From Diplodia intermedia (Eukaryota; Ascomycota; Dothideomycetes; Botryosphaeriales; Botryosphaeriaceae), in assembly GCA_021495925.1 (NCBI GenBank), contig JAKEKT010000002.1, positions 558,001-622,000 on the forward strand: a stretch of DNA of 64,000 nt. The letters are read 5' to 3'. The notes below the pieces were generated by a model. The model worked only from the letters and a program-made list of their open reading frames with translations, ran no database searches and was not told the DNA's origin. How positions within the stretch are numbered: the first letter of the stretch is position 1; each line of letters starts with the position of its first letter. Made by a program: the position numbers and the translations under genes. Shown piece by piece: positions 52,749 through 64,000 of the stretch.

Positions 52749-54775
52749 ATGGCGCACCACCAGTCTATGGACTTCACCACCACCAACAACACATCACGAC
52801 CATCTCACGACTCCAAGCCAGCCTCTAATTTCTTCGACGACAACGACTTCGCTAACGACTCACTGCTGGACAACCAAACCACGGTCATGTCCCCTACCAC
52901 CAGTGCCGCCGGCATCTTCTCGCCGGAGGCCAACTTCTTCGACAGTGACTTTGCACCCGCATACCTGGACCGGAGTGCCAATGTATCAACAAACCCCTTC
53001 TTCCAGGGCTCCACCAACAACCCCTACATGCGCCACACCCAAGCACAACAGATGCCCGGCATCTACGAACAGCAACAACCCGTGTGGCCCCCCATGGCCG
53101 AAGAGGACTCCCGGACTCCCGCATCCAACATGTTCGGCCAGGACTACGACTCGAATTACCTCGCCGTCGGCTCGACCGAGCCTGCCGCCTACTCCGGCCT
53201 GCCCATGAACGTTCGGCCCGCTTCCGTGTTCCAGCCGACGCCATCCGGCAACCCGCCTTCGCCACACTCCAACAAAGAGTGGATGGCCATGGCAGCCCAG
53301 GAGATGGAGTCGCGCCCCATCAACAAGCGCATGCGCCCCAACACCCCTCCGGCCCGCTCCTTCTCTCCCTTCCCCCGCCGTGATGGTATCCGCAAGAAGA
53401 ACGCCCGCTTCGAGATCCCGCCCGAGCGCAGCCTGCTCAACATCGACCAGCTCATTGCTCAGTCCACCAACGAGGAAGAGATCAAGGAGCTCAAGCAGCA
53501 GAAGCGTCTCCTCCGCAACAGACAGGCCGCGTACGACTCTCCCTCCCGCATTTGGTCTTTTGGTTCTTGCAGCCGCCGTGCTTTGGTTTATTGATCCCTC
53601 TTGCTAACTTTTACTGCAGTCTCGATTCGCGGCAACGCAAGAAAAAGCACACCGAAGAGCTGGAAGAGGAGAAGAAGCTCTGGACCGAGCGTGTTGTGCA
53701 ACTCGAGGACGACCTGCAGAGCATGAGGTTGCAGGTCGAAGCCGCGATGCATGAGAAGGAGCAGTGGCAGAGGCAGCAGCTTGAGGCCCAGCATGTCATT
53801 GACACCCTGCAGTGGGAGAAGGAAGAGATGGTGCGCACTCACACTCTCGAGACTGGCGAGCTTCGCAAGAAGGTCTCCATCCTCACCGAGAAGCTTGAGA
53901 GCCAGAGCAGTCCCACCATGTCTGCTGTGCCCAGCTCCACCTTCACTGACTTTGCCAACGACATGGACAACCTCAACATGGGCGGCAACGAGTGGGACAG
54001 CTACATCTACAACGACTTCTGCATGGAAGAGGCCAATGGCCAGCAGCAACAGCAGCAGCCGATGGAGACGTCGCTTGTCGTCAACCGCAGCAAGAAGGAT
54101 GCCAGCGAGCCCGAGAAGCCGGCGGCTTCGGGTCTTCTCCTCATGCTTCTGCTGTGCGGTGCCTTCGTCGCCAGCAACTCTGGGTCGGCTCCCGCCATTC
54201 CTCGCATGCCCGAGGATGTCCGCGCCGCCTCGGCCTCCGTTCTCGACAGCATCTTCAAGGATGCCGGTGTCGAGCCGTCGGCGCAGTCTGCGCACAGCCT
54301 CATCGTCAACCGCGTCGAGGCCCTGGAGCCTGCCCCGTCCGGCACTGCTTGGCCCAAGCCCACGCTCTCGGGCGCCGAGTTCGCATCGATCTCCCACAAC
54401 ACCGGCAACCCGCAGTTTGACCATCTGCATGCCCAGTTGACGCAGCCCACCAAGGAACAAGAGGCCGAACAGGTCTTCTCCATTACGCCAGCGCAGTACA
54501 ACAGCCTTACGTCTGCCGACTTTGGGCGTCGCGATGAGGGCACCCCGCCCGCCACGCCCACCTCGCAGCACCGTCGTAATCTTGCCGAGTCGCTCGCAGC
54601 CATGCGTCAAGAACGCAAGGGCGAGACTGCGGCCGACGTGTACACCCGCAGCCTGCTGTGGGACAACATCCCCACCGATGTGGTCCGCGAGTTCAAGCGC
54701 ATGGTCGAGGAGAGCAACCACCTTGCTGGCGGCAGCAGCCCTGGCAGCGTGAAGAGCGAGGCGGCCAACGTCTGA
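52749..54775 (+). CDS. Membrane-tethered bZIP transcription factor
   Basis: Two exons (52749-53530, 53620-54775) join in phase to 645 residues. The N-terminal 240 residues are Asn/Ser/Pro-rich with Asp/Phe motifs, as in activation domains. The basic region has the N-x7-R signature NRQAALDSR (257-265) followed by KKKHTEELEEEKK and a leucine-zipper coiled coil. The 89 bp intron cuts codon 261, inside the DNA-contacting motif. A polyQ stretch precedes a hydrophobic segment at about 431-448 (GLLLMLLLCGAFVAS), preceded by positive charges, which looks like a single membrane span. About 195 residues follow. The layout resembles ER-anchored bZIP factors such as ATF6, so release by proteolysis is a reasonable inference. 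I cannot assign a named fungal gene. Confidence 0.87.
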
Positions 54776-57700
54776 GACAAGCCCGCCCGCTGGTCATCTG
54801 TCCCGACGATCATTTAAACCACCAACAAGACCACACAATCCTCAGCCCGGCGTGTATTCGCTTCCAAGATTGTCTACCACCCGAACGATTTCCATGGATT
54901 TAGCCTGCTTGTTTCTCGGCCATGTCATCACATCATAGGCTCAAAGCATCGAGGGCATCCTCAGTGTCCAACGCGGACTGCAGTCACGCCCGCGACGAAA
55001 CGCCTCGTCCCCTTCTGCGGGAATGAGCGCATGGCCACGCCGGCCGCACGTTGCTTGATGCGGCGAGGCTAGCGATCACGCACACGACCTCGCCGCGGGC
55101 TCAGGGTTGTTGTGGCCCCCCTTCAACATTTTCTTGCGTCTAACAACATTTCTGGTCTATTTGCTTTGTCTGATTGATTGATTGACTTTTCTTTGTTTTA
55201 AGCAGAGCGTGGCGAGCGATCGTTTTCCTGTTTCCTTTTGCTAGGCATTTCTGCGGTCGCGTGTTTGGATTTCCTTGTTTCCTTTGTACACTCACGAACA
55301 CATGGGTTTGGGCTATCAGGCAGAGGGCATAGCGTGGGATGGGCGGGAATGCACGGGACATGTGACACGAACGGAAGGACGATGACGAGTGATGTTGATA
55401 CGGCGGGCAATTTGGAGGCACTTTTCCACATCTGGCAGCAAATTTTCCTTGCTTTTCGCTTTTTGGTTCGGAGGACTGGTCGGATTGGGAACTGGCTTTC
55501 CATGTCGACACTTGATACAATGGCAAGACGGCGAATAGGCATCCTCACTTGTCCGAGCATTCGATTCGATTCTCTTGGCGCTGGCTCAGCGCGTCTATTT
55601 TGGGCATGGCTTGAAGGAGCGGGTTTTCTGTATCTAGTGCTACGGCGTGGACATCGGTTGGGGGCGCCTTGGACTCTTGCAAATTGGATCTCACGCCGGC
55701 TTCTCCTTTGCTTTGCTGGCAAGCAACCCCGCCATCACGTCGTCCTTTGCTCACGCACACGCGCACGCACGCACGCACTTGTCTCGCACATGGGAATAGA
55801 CGGCGAGAAAAGGATCTGCCGGCTGCTGCAGGCGCACGGTGACGGGCACTCTGGTGGCCGAGTCGAGGGACCCTGATGGGCGGGCGCCTCCGCAATCGTG
55901 CAGGACCTGAGACATTCACCGCCATTATGACCACGACGGCGCGCGCAGCCACTGAGCAGCGCTTCACCCACCGCGGGCTGGCACGCGGCGAGGGCGACGG
56001 GCAGGCTAGGGCGGGTGCGGGAGGGGGGGGATGGGGCCGCACCTGCCGCCTGCACCGCAAGCGCCGGCTGACGAGGGAGTTGCGCTGCCCATGCCCGTGA
56101 CGCCTGCCTTCTCTACCCTCTCGCTGCTGCCACGGCTGCGCGCTGCAGCCGCAATCACAGACAACTTCCCCACAGAGATGTACGTCGATGGTGTCACACA
56201 CGCACTTGCCACCGCTAACCCTCTGCCACTGCCACAGTGGCCGCCGCCAGCTGACTGCCAGCCGGATCAAGCCGCCCCCAGCAACGCGCGCAGCCAACCA
56301 GCCCCGGACTGCGGGCCGTCCAGATAGGCAGATAGGACGCGCCGCACCGCCGCCGTACCGCCGCAGCCACGCCGGCCTGGCCAACGACGCGCGGGGCGCG
56401 CGGCTTTCGCGCGCAAACCAGCCACGACGGCGACTGAGCACCGGGCGCCCTAAAGAGCACACAGACGCGCTCAAGACGGCCTCACTGACCACTGCGCCCG
56501 CACAGTCTCTCCAAGCATGCAGCGTCGTCTGTTCTCGCCACCTGCTCCGCGAGCTATGGCGCCGCACACTGGCCACCGTCTATCAACAAGCGCAAGCACG
56601 CGTCTCCCTGCTGCCCGCACGCTCCCGACTCGTCTGGCCGGATAGCTATCCGGATAGCTAACCGGCGGCCGGAGCAACGGCTCCGAGCAGCCCAGCGCGC
56701 GCACGGCTCCCACACACGGACGACGGCCGCCGTCACGACGCAGACGTGCAGCAGCAGCAACAGCCCGTCGGGAAAAGCACAGAGCCACACGAGGGCCACC
56801 ACGAGGAGGCGCAGCAGCGCTGGAGCGCGACTCACTGACCATCCGCTAAACTCAACACCAAAGGCTCCCACAGAGGGGCCGTATGCGCCTGCAGCAGGAT
56901 AGGCACACCAGCAACCAACCCTCAGACCACCGCGGATTGCCTCGGTCCGTCTCACGTCTCTCACTTACTGCTTTCTCTACCTGCGTCCGCGGCCGGCGCC
57001 GGATTGGAGTCTAAGCTTTCCCGTATTCCCACCCGCAGTGGTGTAGGTACATCAGCTACGCCGCCCTATTCGCGAAGGCGTTAGATGAAGGAGCACCCCC
57101 GGCGGGTCTGCCTATTCTCTGACCGGCGCCTCGCATTCTCGTTGGTGGCGCCCGCGCCCGTCCAGTAGGGCAATGGCGCCAGGCGCGCCAGCGGAGCGGA
57201 TTGGAGGAATTGCGTTCGTTGGATGGGGCGCGGGTCCTATGGGGCCTGCGTGCTTAGAGCCGCAATAGCAGTTAGCAGCTCCGGAGCGGCAGCACGCATC
57301 GAGGCAAAAAGGCTGCGTACGAGTAAGTGCGGAGCAGGCAGCCAGCGACAGACAGCGACGGCACATGAACTGCGGACGATCGAACCCCCACCTTGCGCAG
57401 CTTACTCGGCCTCATTCCTCAGGCTCGCATGAAAAGCTCAAGCCTCGCGGAACAAGACGAGCATGGCCGGCGTCAAGCACAAGCCTCAGTATGGCTGGAG
57501 GCAGAGGAGCCAGTGAGCACAGCCTGCTGAGCCAGGCTGCCGGTACAGCGGGACCAGAGCGCACCAGACACAGCCAGAACCCGCGAGACTGTGCGCTGCG
57601 TCTGGTGGTTGGCCCTTCCCGCGCGTCTGGCTGTGCGCGCGCAACAGCCGCAATAGCCCTCAACCATCGGCCCACCAAACTGACTCTGTCCACCCCACAG

Positions 57701-60569
57701 TTTTCGCCTGCCTGCCAGCCACCTGAATTTTTCAGAGCCTCTCACTGCGTCCCCACCGGCCATGAGCTGCTGCGAACAGGCCACCAGTCGCCGTTCTGAA
57801 GATAGCACGCGCCTCATCGCAAACAACCAAGATCGGCCTGACTTGGCGGGCCCATGCACCTGCAGGAAACGTACGTGAAGAAAGATCTACGAACGCTGAG
57901 TGCGACAAACAAACAGCCCGCTTTTCCCGCTCCTGCAAGAGAGACTTGAGCCGCAAGTGGGAACCGGCCGTACAGGCCCCATCGTAGATTGTCGACAGCA
58001 CGACTAAGATCCGGAGCGATAGGGCCAGAAAGGATCAGACGCGGAGCTTGGAGACCCGCGAGGTGTTCGTTTGCGTGTCAGTCAACGGCCTCTGTTCCCA
58101 CTTTCCTGCTCCCCCCTTTCGTGCTGCGAGCCACCAACACTCCACACTTTGCGCAATGTGGATGTTTGTGATGTGAGATGTCGTTATCTGACGATCTCGT
58201 TGCTGCTCCTCGGCGAGCCGTGTCCGGCTCGCTTACTCGCAAAGCTCCCCACCGCCGGCGCCGCCGTGATGGTGACACAAGCGGGGTCCGTGAAAACTTT
58301 GGAGATGAAAGGACAGAGTGCCGACATTCGTCATCATCACTCATCATCGACTGGTCGTCGTCATCGTCGCCCATCGCCAAGGTAGGGACCAAACACGCAA
58401 TCCCCTCACGTACATCCTCCTCATCATCTACCGTCTCCGTTTCCCCCTTCGGAATGCCGAACTCGTCCGAACACGAACCCTGCACCCGGGCGGAAACGAA
58501 AGAAAAAATGAATAAATAATCAGATGGTAAGCTTTTGTGGACCCTCGACTTTGTCCTGCCTTTCCCCCCTCTCCCAACCGATCTCTTTTCTCTTTCCTTT
58601 CCGCTTCCCCCTCGGCTTTCCTCGTTCTGGGCGTTGCCTATTTCGTTTCCTTCCCTTTTCGGTTTCCTACCCCTTTCCGGCATGCCGAAGTATGTCAAGT
58701 AAGCCGGCTGCGTCTTCGGTTCATCATCCTATCGTACGCTTTCATATGCGCGTAAGCATACATGGGCATCGCAGCGGAAACGGGGCAATGAAACATCCCA
58801 GCCACGGCCGTTTCACGGTTCGTTGCCGCTGTCTCAAGCAATCTCAACGGCATATGCGGCAAGGGACGACGCCGGGGACGAGGGAATCGGAAGTGACCCG
58901 AAGATTGCAATCGGCATGCTGCTGCTGTTTTCCCACGTGAAGGCAAAACCATATGCAGAAGTATTGCTCGGTAAGCACCGAAGGAAGATAGTGTCCATCA
59001 TGCACGTGGGGACAAGGGAACAACCAATGATCAGACAGCAGTGCTGAAGTGACCTTTCTTTGTCACATGGCACCTAGTGTTTGAGTTTTGACTCGGAGAG
59101 CTGGGAAGCGGAGCGCAACTACTCAGTAAGCACTAACCAACCAACACTCGAATCAATTTTGGTACCGTCGCTCGTTCCCCTTCCTCGCTTTTTTTGACCT
59201 TGGTCCCGCTGAGCCACACGGGTGCCGCGCGTGTTCATCTTCTGCCTAACCCCTCCCTTCGGCCCTCTGTCTGGCTGGATGAATCGTTAGCAAAGGTTTG
59301 AATGGCCGATTGGTTGAATCGATGTGCATGACCATGACTGCTGAACGACTCGGCATGTTAGAGCAGTGGTAGCATGACCCGCACGCTGTCTGACTGGCCA
59401 ACGCTTTATTTAAAGTTCAGCAAATTTTTCGACAACGCAGCTATCACAGGGTCTTGATTAATACCAACCTCATGGTAGCTACATGGGATCATTTCCCCTG
59501 CCACTGCGTTGGCCCTTCCCCCTCCTGGCGTGAAGCTGGGTGGATTGCGGGTCAAGTGTACGTACCGCAGAGCAAAGAACGGGAAGCGGCGGAAGAGGCG
59601 GCGACCCAGCGCGTCGCCGATACCTAGTCTTTCTCTCGGCCCAGTGCCAGGCCACCAAGCAGTGAAGATTCTCATTCGTCAGCAGCCAAAGCCAATGGCC
59701 CGGGAGACAGCAAGAACGAGGGAGAAGAACCAAGGTAAAGCCGACTCGTCGCAAGACATTCAACATGAAGGGAGCAAACCATAGAACTTCCGGTGAGCCA
59801 GTTTTGCTCCAATTAAGCTAAGATAAAACATTTCCCTGGATATGTTTTTCCGTATCCCCCTTGAGTCCTTTGCCCCTTTCCTATACCCATCCCACCATTC
59901 CTTATTTCCTTCCTTCCTTGAAACAAAGGGAAAGTGACCCTACCAGTAAGAGTATCTAAAAGGAGAACAGAACAGAGATGAACAACAAAGCAGGAACGAT
60001 TGAAAGAAAGACTATGTGATGACAGCACATACTGCCGTCGAACAAGGCTAAAGGGGTAGTGAAGGGAAGAGAAAGAAACGAAAACGGATATGTCCCAACG
60101 ACAACATCCCGCCAGCCTACCTGCTTCCAGGCCCGGCATGTCTGCCGGCGGCCGGCCGGGCGCCCGTTGACACCTTTCGGCCGCGGGACGGATTGAAAGG
60201 AAAAACGGAATGAAGAGCGCGATGGGAAGAAGAGCGCGTAGACAGTAAGAAGTACCGTGGACATCCCATTGCCCGTCCGCCTTCTATCCCCATTCACCGT
60301 CCTAACAGTCCAGTCTTTCCATTTGGCCAACCGCAAAGGTTGGTGAGACGTGGTAGATGAAAAAGGGAAGTTGCCGGAAAGGACCAAAAAAAAGGGAAAA
60401 ACCAACGCCATCTCTTTCTCCCGCTTTCTCCGTATGCCAACGGAGCTAATGACCAGCCACTGCCCGCCTGCCGTCCCGCGTGTGTGCGTAAGAGCTGCGC
60501 CTCTTCTCACACCACCCAGCCACTACTTCTTCTAGGCTGCGGCGAAGCAAGCCATTGTCATCATCATTA
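54776..60569. other. 5.8 kb region without recognised gene
   Basis: The left end is the bZIP 3' untranslated region. A CACGCACACGCGCACGCACG microsatellite lies near 55752-55778, and a perfect 16 bp palindrome at 56638-56653. From 55,900 to 57,900 it is GC-rich. A pyrimidine tract of about 130 bp (58555-58680) ends at an ATG (58682, MPKYV) followed by a GTAAGC donor-like site, so a short spliced gene could start there, but I could not extend it. The 59,800-60,500 part is purine/pyrimidine-skewed. Confidence 0.4.
56638..56653. repeat. Perfect 16 bp palindrome
   Basis: CCGGATAGCTATCCGG is its own reverse complement, and GGATAGCTAACCGG follows directly as an imperfect second half-copy. It could be a dimeric transcription factor site or chance in GC-rich DNA. 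Confidence 0.8.
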
Positions 60570-63550
60570 TCATGTCTTGGGGTTGTATTTGTCCTTCCAG
60601 ATCCTGTGAGCCGGCAAAAGTCAAAATGTCAGCAGATCCGTAATCCCACAGCACACTTGAAGCAATAAGATCGCGAGACAAGAAGAGGGAGAGCAGCTGC
60701 CGCGATGCCCCTCCCGCCTGCCCCGCCTCTTTCTCACTCATGCCGAATTATTAGCACGACCATCCACGTCCATAGTTCCATGTCGATTGCCAACACGTCG
60801 TTATGCAACGCGTGCACGAGACCAGATCGAGGAATGTAATGCGAACGGGATGGAGTGAGAAAACCCAGGTCCGCATAAGCAATACATTGCTCGCTCCCGG
60901 AAGGACGGGAGACGGCATGTACTGTCAGATCGGCCAGGGGGAGCGAAGGCGGCGAGCGGGTTGGATCGATACGCAGAAAACAAGGGTAATGGAACGAGAG
61001 CAAGGAGAATCGGACAAGGAAAGAAACAACGACGAAGAACAAGGGGAAGAGAGGCGATGTCCGGGGCTGCCCTCATGCCGTTTCCTTGCGGTTCCGCGAA
61101 GTGCTCCGGCTGCTTGCTCCTGCCTCTGTGCCGTGCGCGGGCACCTGCCGTCTGGGACACATTTTTCTCTCTCGGCCCCGGCGGTTCCCCGCTGCTGGCG
61201 CCCATCTGGGATCGGAATCGCGCGAGCGTACGCAAGATGGACCGCCAGACCAGCACCACCGGCGGCGCACCCGGTCGACAGGCTCAACGAACCTGCCCGT
61301 CATCGCGCGATCCAGGCTGGTGGTGGAAGGCAGGCCGGGGTGGTGTGGGTGGTGTGGTGGGCGCAAGCGAACGGGCAGCCGGGCGCGCACCACTGCTGCA
61401 CTGCCACGTGTATGCGCGGCAGAGGAGAGTCTTGGTCTTGGGTGCTGGAGCTGCAGGGTAGGGCGCATGCGGACGGCAGTTGGGGCATGGCTTGGGAGGG
61501 GTCGGCTGCGACAGGACTAGGGGGGTGGGGGCCGAGCCGTGCCTCTTCTCCGGCGGCGCTAAGCGAGAGCGTCGAAGAGGCTGATGACTTGTTGTCGGAG
61601 CTGTGTACGCGCCTCCAGCCCACAGCCAGTGCTTGCCAGCACCCCCCCCGGGCCTTGACACGCGCTAGCCCGCTTTGCGCCGCGGCAGCCGTCCCGTTCG
61701 GCTGTGCCCGTGACGAAGCCACAGCTGGCTCCACGGCTGTGTGTTGTTGAGCGTCCTGCCGCAGCCGTCACCATCACCATCACCGCCGCCCTCGCCGCCG
61801 CCTCGCCAGCCGCGGACGAACGCGGCCAGGGTCCGCAAGGTGGATGCCGATGACGCAGTGCGATCATTTGCGGGCTGGCGTGGAACCCGCTTCCCGCGAA
61901 GCCGTCATCTGCCGGTAACGTGACGAGCAATATCGCCTCTCTCGCCGCGCGTGCCAGGCCGTCCTCTGCAAGGCCAAGGGCCGCCCTGGCGCAGACGCGC
62001 AGGGCCCGGACATGAAACCAGTGTTGTAGGGGAAACGGGAAAGCATGCTTACCAGGTGTTGCCAATCGTCTTGTTTCCCTTCTCTTCCGCCAATCGAAGG
62101 AACTGTGCGGCTTTGTACTGCAATGCGTGTGAACCAGATTAGCCCCTGCCTGTCGCTGCCCAACAAGTGAGGCTGTCGGCGAGATGTGCCGGCGCATGAT
62201 GCGCAAGGTGTGGCTTGCGCAGGACATATTTTCTTTTTCTTTCCCCCTTCCTCTTTGCCCGCCTGATTGCCCGGAAAGGTGACTCACCTTGTCCTTCTTG
62301 CCCCCAAAGCCTTCGACATAGCACCACGCCGCCTCGTTCATTGCGTCAGTGTCGCCCAGGTTGGCCGCCGTCTCGTAGTATTGTCTGGCAGCCGACGCAT
62401 CCTTCTTGACGCCCCAGCCGTGCCGGAAACTATTGGCAAGCTCAAACATGGCCAGCACGAGCTCGCCCTTGGCCGCGCCGCCCTTCTTCATGCCCGCCTG
62501 CAACGCTAGAGCCTCGATCTCCGCGCTGTTCGATGCTGCATACGAAAGATACGTGACTGCCAGCTCAGGATTTGGCGGGCATCCCCAGCCGTGCCTGCCT
62601 CGCATGAATCATTATCAGCACGCCGCCCGCAGATGTCACAGCTTCCGCATGATGGAGGGGGGAGGGGGGAAGCTGAGGTGTGACTGACCTCAGGGCGAGC
62701 CCGTATAGCACCTGGCTCAACGCATTGTTGGTTCCGTTTGGATCTGCCAGCCGCCCAAATATCTCCGTCGACCGCTCCAGGTCTGACAGCGCAGCCCCCC
62801 AAAGTCAGCATCAGGCCCGTCCTCGTATGCCCGCGTGAAACTCACCGCCAGCCTCGTGGAGCCGGATGGCTTCCTGTATGTTTGCCTGCACGCGCCAGCC
62901 TTAGCATACAATGGCCCAACTGCTCCCCGTGCAGCAGGGGGAAACGGGCAAAAGTGACAACATACGTCTTTCCCCGGGTCGATGCCGGCCGGGCTCGGGG
63001 CCCTGCGTGGCTGCGCCTCCAGCCCTCCGTCTCCCAGGTTCCCCGACTTGCTGATAAAGGTACCCTTGGCCAGTATGGTCGCCCTCTTCTCCCACTGCGC
63101 CTCGGCGTCGGCGCTGCGCGCAACGCTCTCGTCGACCGCGGGCAGGTCCGAGGGCAGGCTGACGAGGCTCGAGGCCGAGCGCGAGCGGCCGCCGAGGTGC
63201 AGGCGTTCCGAGAGGCGCTTGTTCTCGCCGCGGGGCGAGGAGCCGGCGCTGGACAGGGTGCGAAAGATGCTCCGGCGGGTCTCGGGCGTCGACTTGGTGC
63301 TGGGCGAGATGTCGTTGGGGGAGAGGAAGGCGCCGTGGTGGTTGGTGGGCGTCCTCGGCGGCTGCTCGCCGGGGAAGCTCGGCGGGGCGATGACCTCTTG
63401 GGTGCTCGTGGTGGTGCGCATGAAGGTGAACTCAGGGGGCGGCGCGCGTGCTGCTGCATCGTCGGCGCTGGCACGCGGCGGCAGCGGCTGCGCGGCGGCG
63501 GCCTCGTCCCCGATCCTGTCCTTCTTCTTCAGCAGGTCCTTGAGCGTCAT
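60570..63550 (-). CDS. Sel1-repeat protein (Dsf2/Nif1-like) with a 1.45 kb last intron
   Basis: Six exons (63550-62966, 62885-62846, 62782-62689, 62594-62288, 62117-62053, 60603-60570) join in exact phase to 374 residues. The start MTLKDLLKKKD and a Ser-rich disordered region with RRSIFRTLSS precede Sel1-like helices: ANIQEAIRLHEAGG, LSQVLYGLALRHGWGCP, LAMFELANSFRHGWGV with ARQYYETAANLGDTDAMNEAAW, and YKAAQFLRLAEEKGNKTIGN. The last exon gives TW-IWKDKYNPKT after a split TGG codon. Fungal homologues from memory end with this W-x-W-K-x-K-Y type of tail. Related proteins are linked to cell-cycle and morphology control. The last exon is the weakest part: without splicing the frame stops right after NTW. 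Confidence 0.82.
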
Positions 63551-64000
63551 GGTGTTGCTGTTGGCGGGCGGGCCGCTCTCGGCGGATGCGCGGGGGATTC
63601 TAGATTAGACCGGGCTGGCGAAAGGAGCGGGTTTGGAATAAAGCGGCGCGCTCATCTGACGCGGCGATTGACCTTGTAGCGCTTGCGGGTCTGAGAAGGG
63701 AGCAGCGGATGCATGGAGCTGGGCTTGAGGCTTAATGTACAGGCGCGCAGGAAGCTGTGGTCAGCGGGAGGGGCTGAGCTGCGTACGGGCGGTGGTGCCT
63801 ACTGAATCGCCAGCCCCAGTCTGTCCGGCTTGGCTAATTAAATGCGCCAGGCACAAAGCGCTCGCTGATCGGCCCAACGCGGCCACGAGCACGCCAGTCT
63901 CGTCCGCCAGCATATACTGAGCTGCGAACAAGGGCGGGAGATCGACCTTCCCCGCATGCGAAGCACAGTAGTGATCGGCCGGCCGGCGTCGTGCGGAGAT
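63551..64000. other. Right edge, upstream of the Sel1-repeat gene
   Basis: This 450 bp is probably promoter and leader of the Sel1-repeat gene. It is GC-rich and shows no further gene before the window ends. Confidence 0.5.

Noticed and set aside
53588..54721. 377-codon minus-strand frame
   Set aside because: It is antisense to the second bZIP exon. Leu/Val/His-rich composition is what reversed fungal coding sequence usually gives.
57370..57400. Possible minus-strand tRNA B box (GGTTCGATCG)
   Set aside because: No T stem, acceptor stem or anticodon arm can be formed around it.

Overview
The window comes from a filamentous ascomycete nuclear genome (Pezizomycotina, perhaps a dothideomycete; the class is a guess). 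Evidence: short GT..AG introns in most genes, pyrimidine-rich leaders, an intronless nuclear tRNA-Lys, and typical ascomycete housekeeping genes (RPB7, vacuolar DPAP B, CGR1, an ARG11/arg-13-type carrier, DNM1, CSN4, TFG2, NSA2, MRPL49). There is no operon-like order and no biosynthetic cluster that I can recognise.

Layout. 0.4-6 kb: MPO1-like gene (-), RPB7 (+) and DPAP B (+). 6-9.6 kb: no protein gene, but an array of seven short GC hairpins with T-rich spacers (6397-6646), tRNA-Lys(CUU) and small inverted-repeat elements. 9.7-16.9 kb: MFS transporter, CGR1, mitochondrial ornithine-type carrier and a PXMP4-like peroxisomal protein. Two short elements sharing 29-32 bp terminal inverted repeats with TA at both ends lie at 11.5 and 17.25 kb. 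17-22.4 kb is sparse, with one Cys-rich hypothetical protein. 22.4-44.8 kb is gene-dense: a fungal repeat protein, a PWI/SR splicing protein, a metallo-beta-lactamase-fold protein, an ANCHR-like zinc finger protein, a secreted PEBP, an isochorismatase-like hydrolase, DNM1, a hemerythrin-like protein, CSN4, TFG2, NSA2 (10 exons) and MRPL49. 44.8-52.7 kb has no recognisable gene. 52.7-54.8 kb encodes a bZIP factor with a predicted membrane segment. 54.8-60.5 kb again has no recognisable gene. 60.6-63.55 kb is a Sel1-repeat gene whose last exon appears to lie behind a 1.45 kb intron.

Most of these genes act independently. Functional threads are transcription and splicing (RPB7, TFG2, PWI/SR protein), ribosome production (CGR1, NSA2, MRPL49), mitochondria (carrier, DNM1, MRPL49) and the endomembrane system (DPAP B, MPO1-like, bZIP). 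Several genes are head-to-head and probably share promoters (MPO1/RPB7, CGR1/carrier, CSN4/TFG2, NSA2/MRPL49).

The most unusual material is not protein coding: the hairpin array, the TA-flanked inverted-repeat elements, and a dispersed stem-loop repeat with a GTAGTTGAATCCA..TCCGGACG arm. The repeat elements all lie in the first 20 kb. Exon boundaries were worked out by hand from splice consensus, reading phase and family knowledge; no alignment or search was run.
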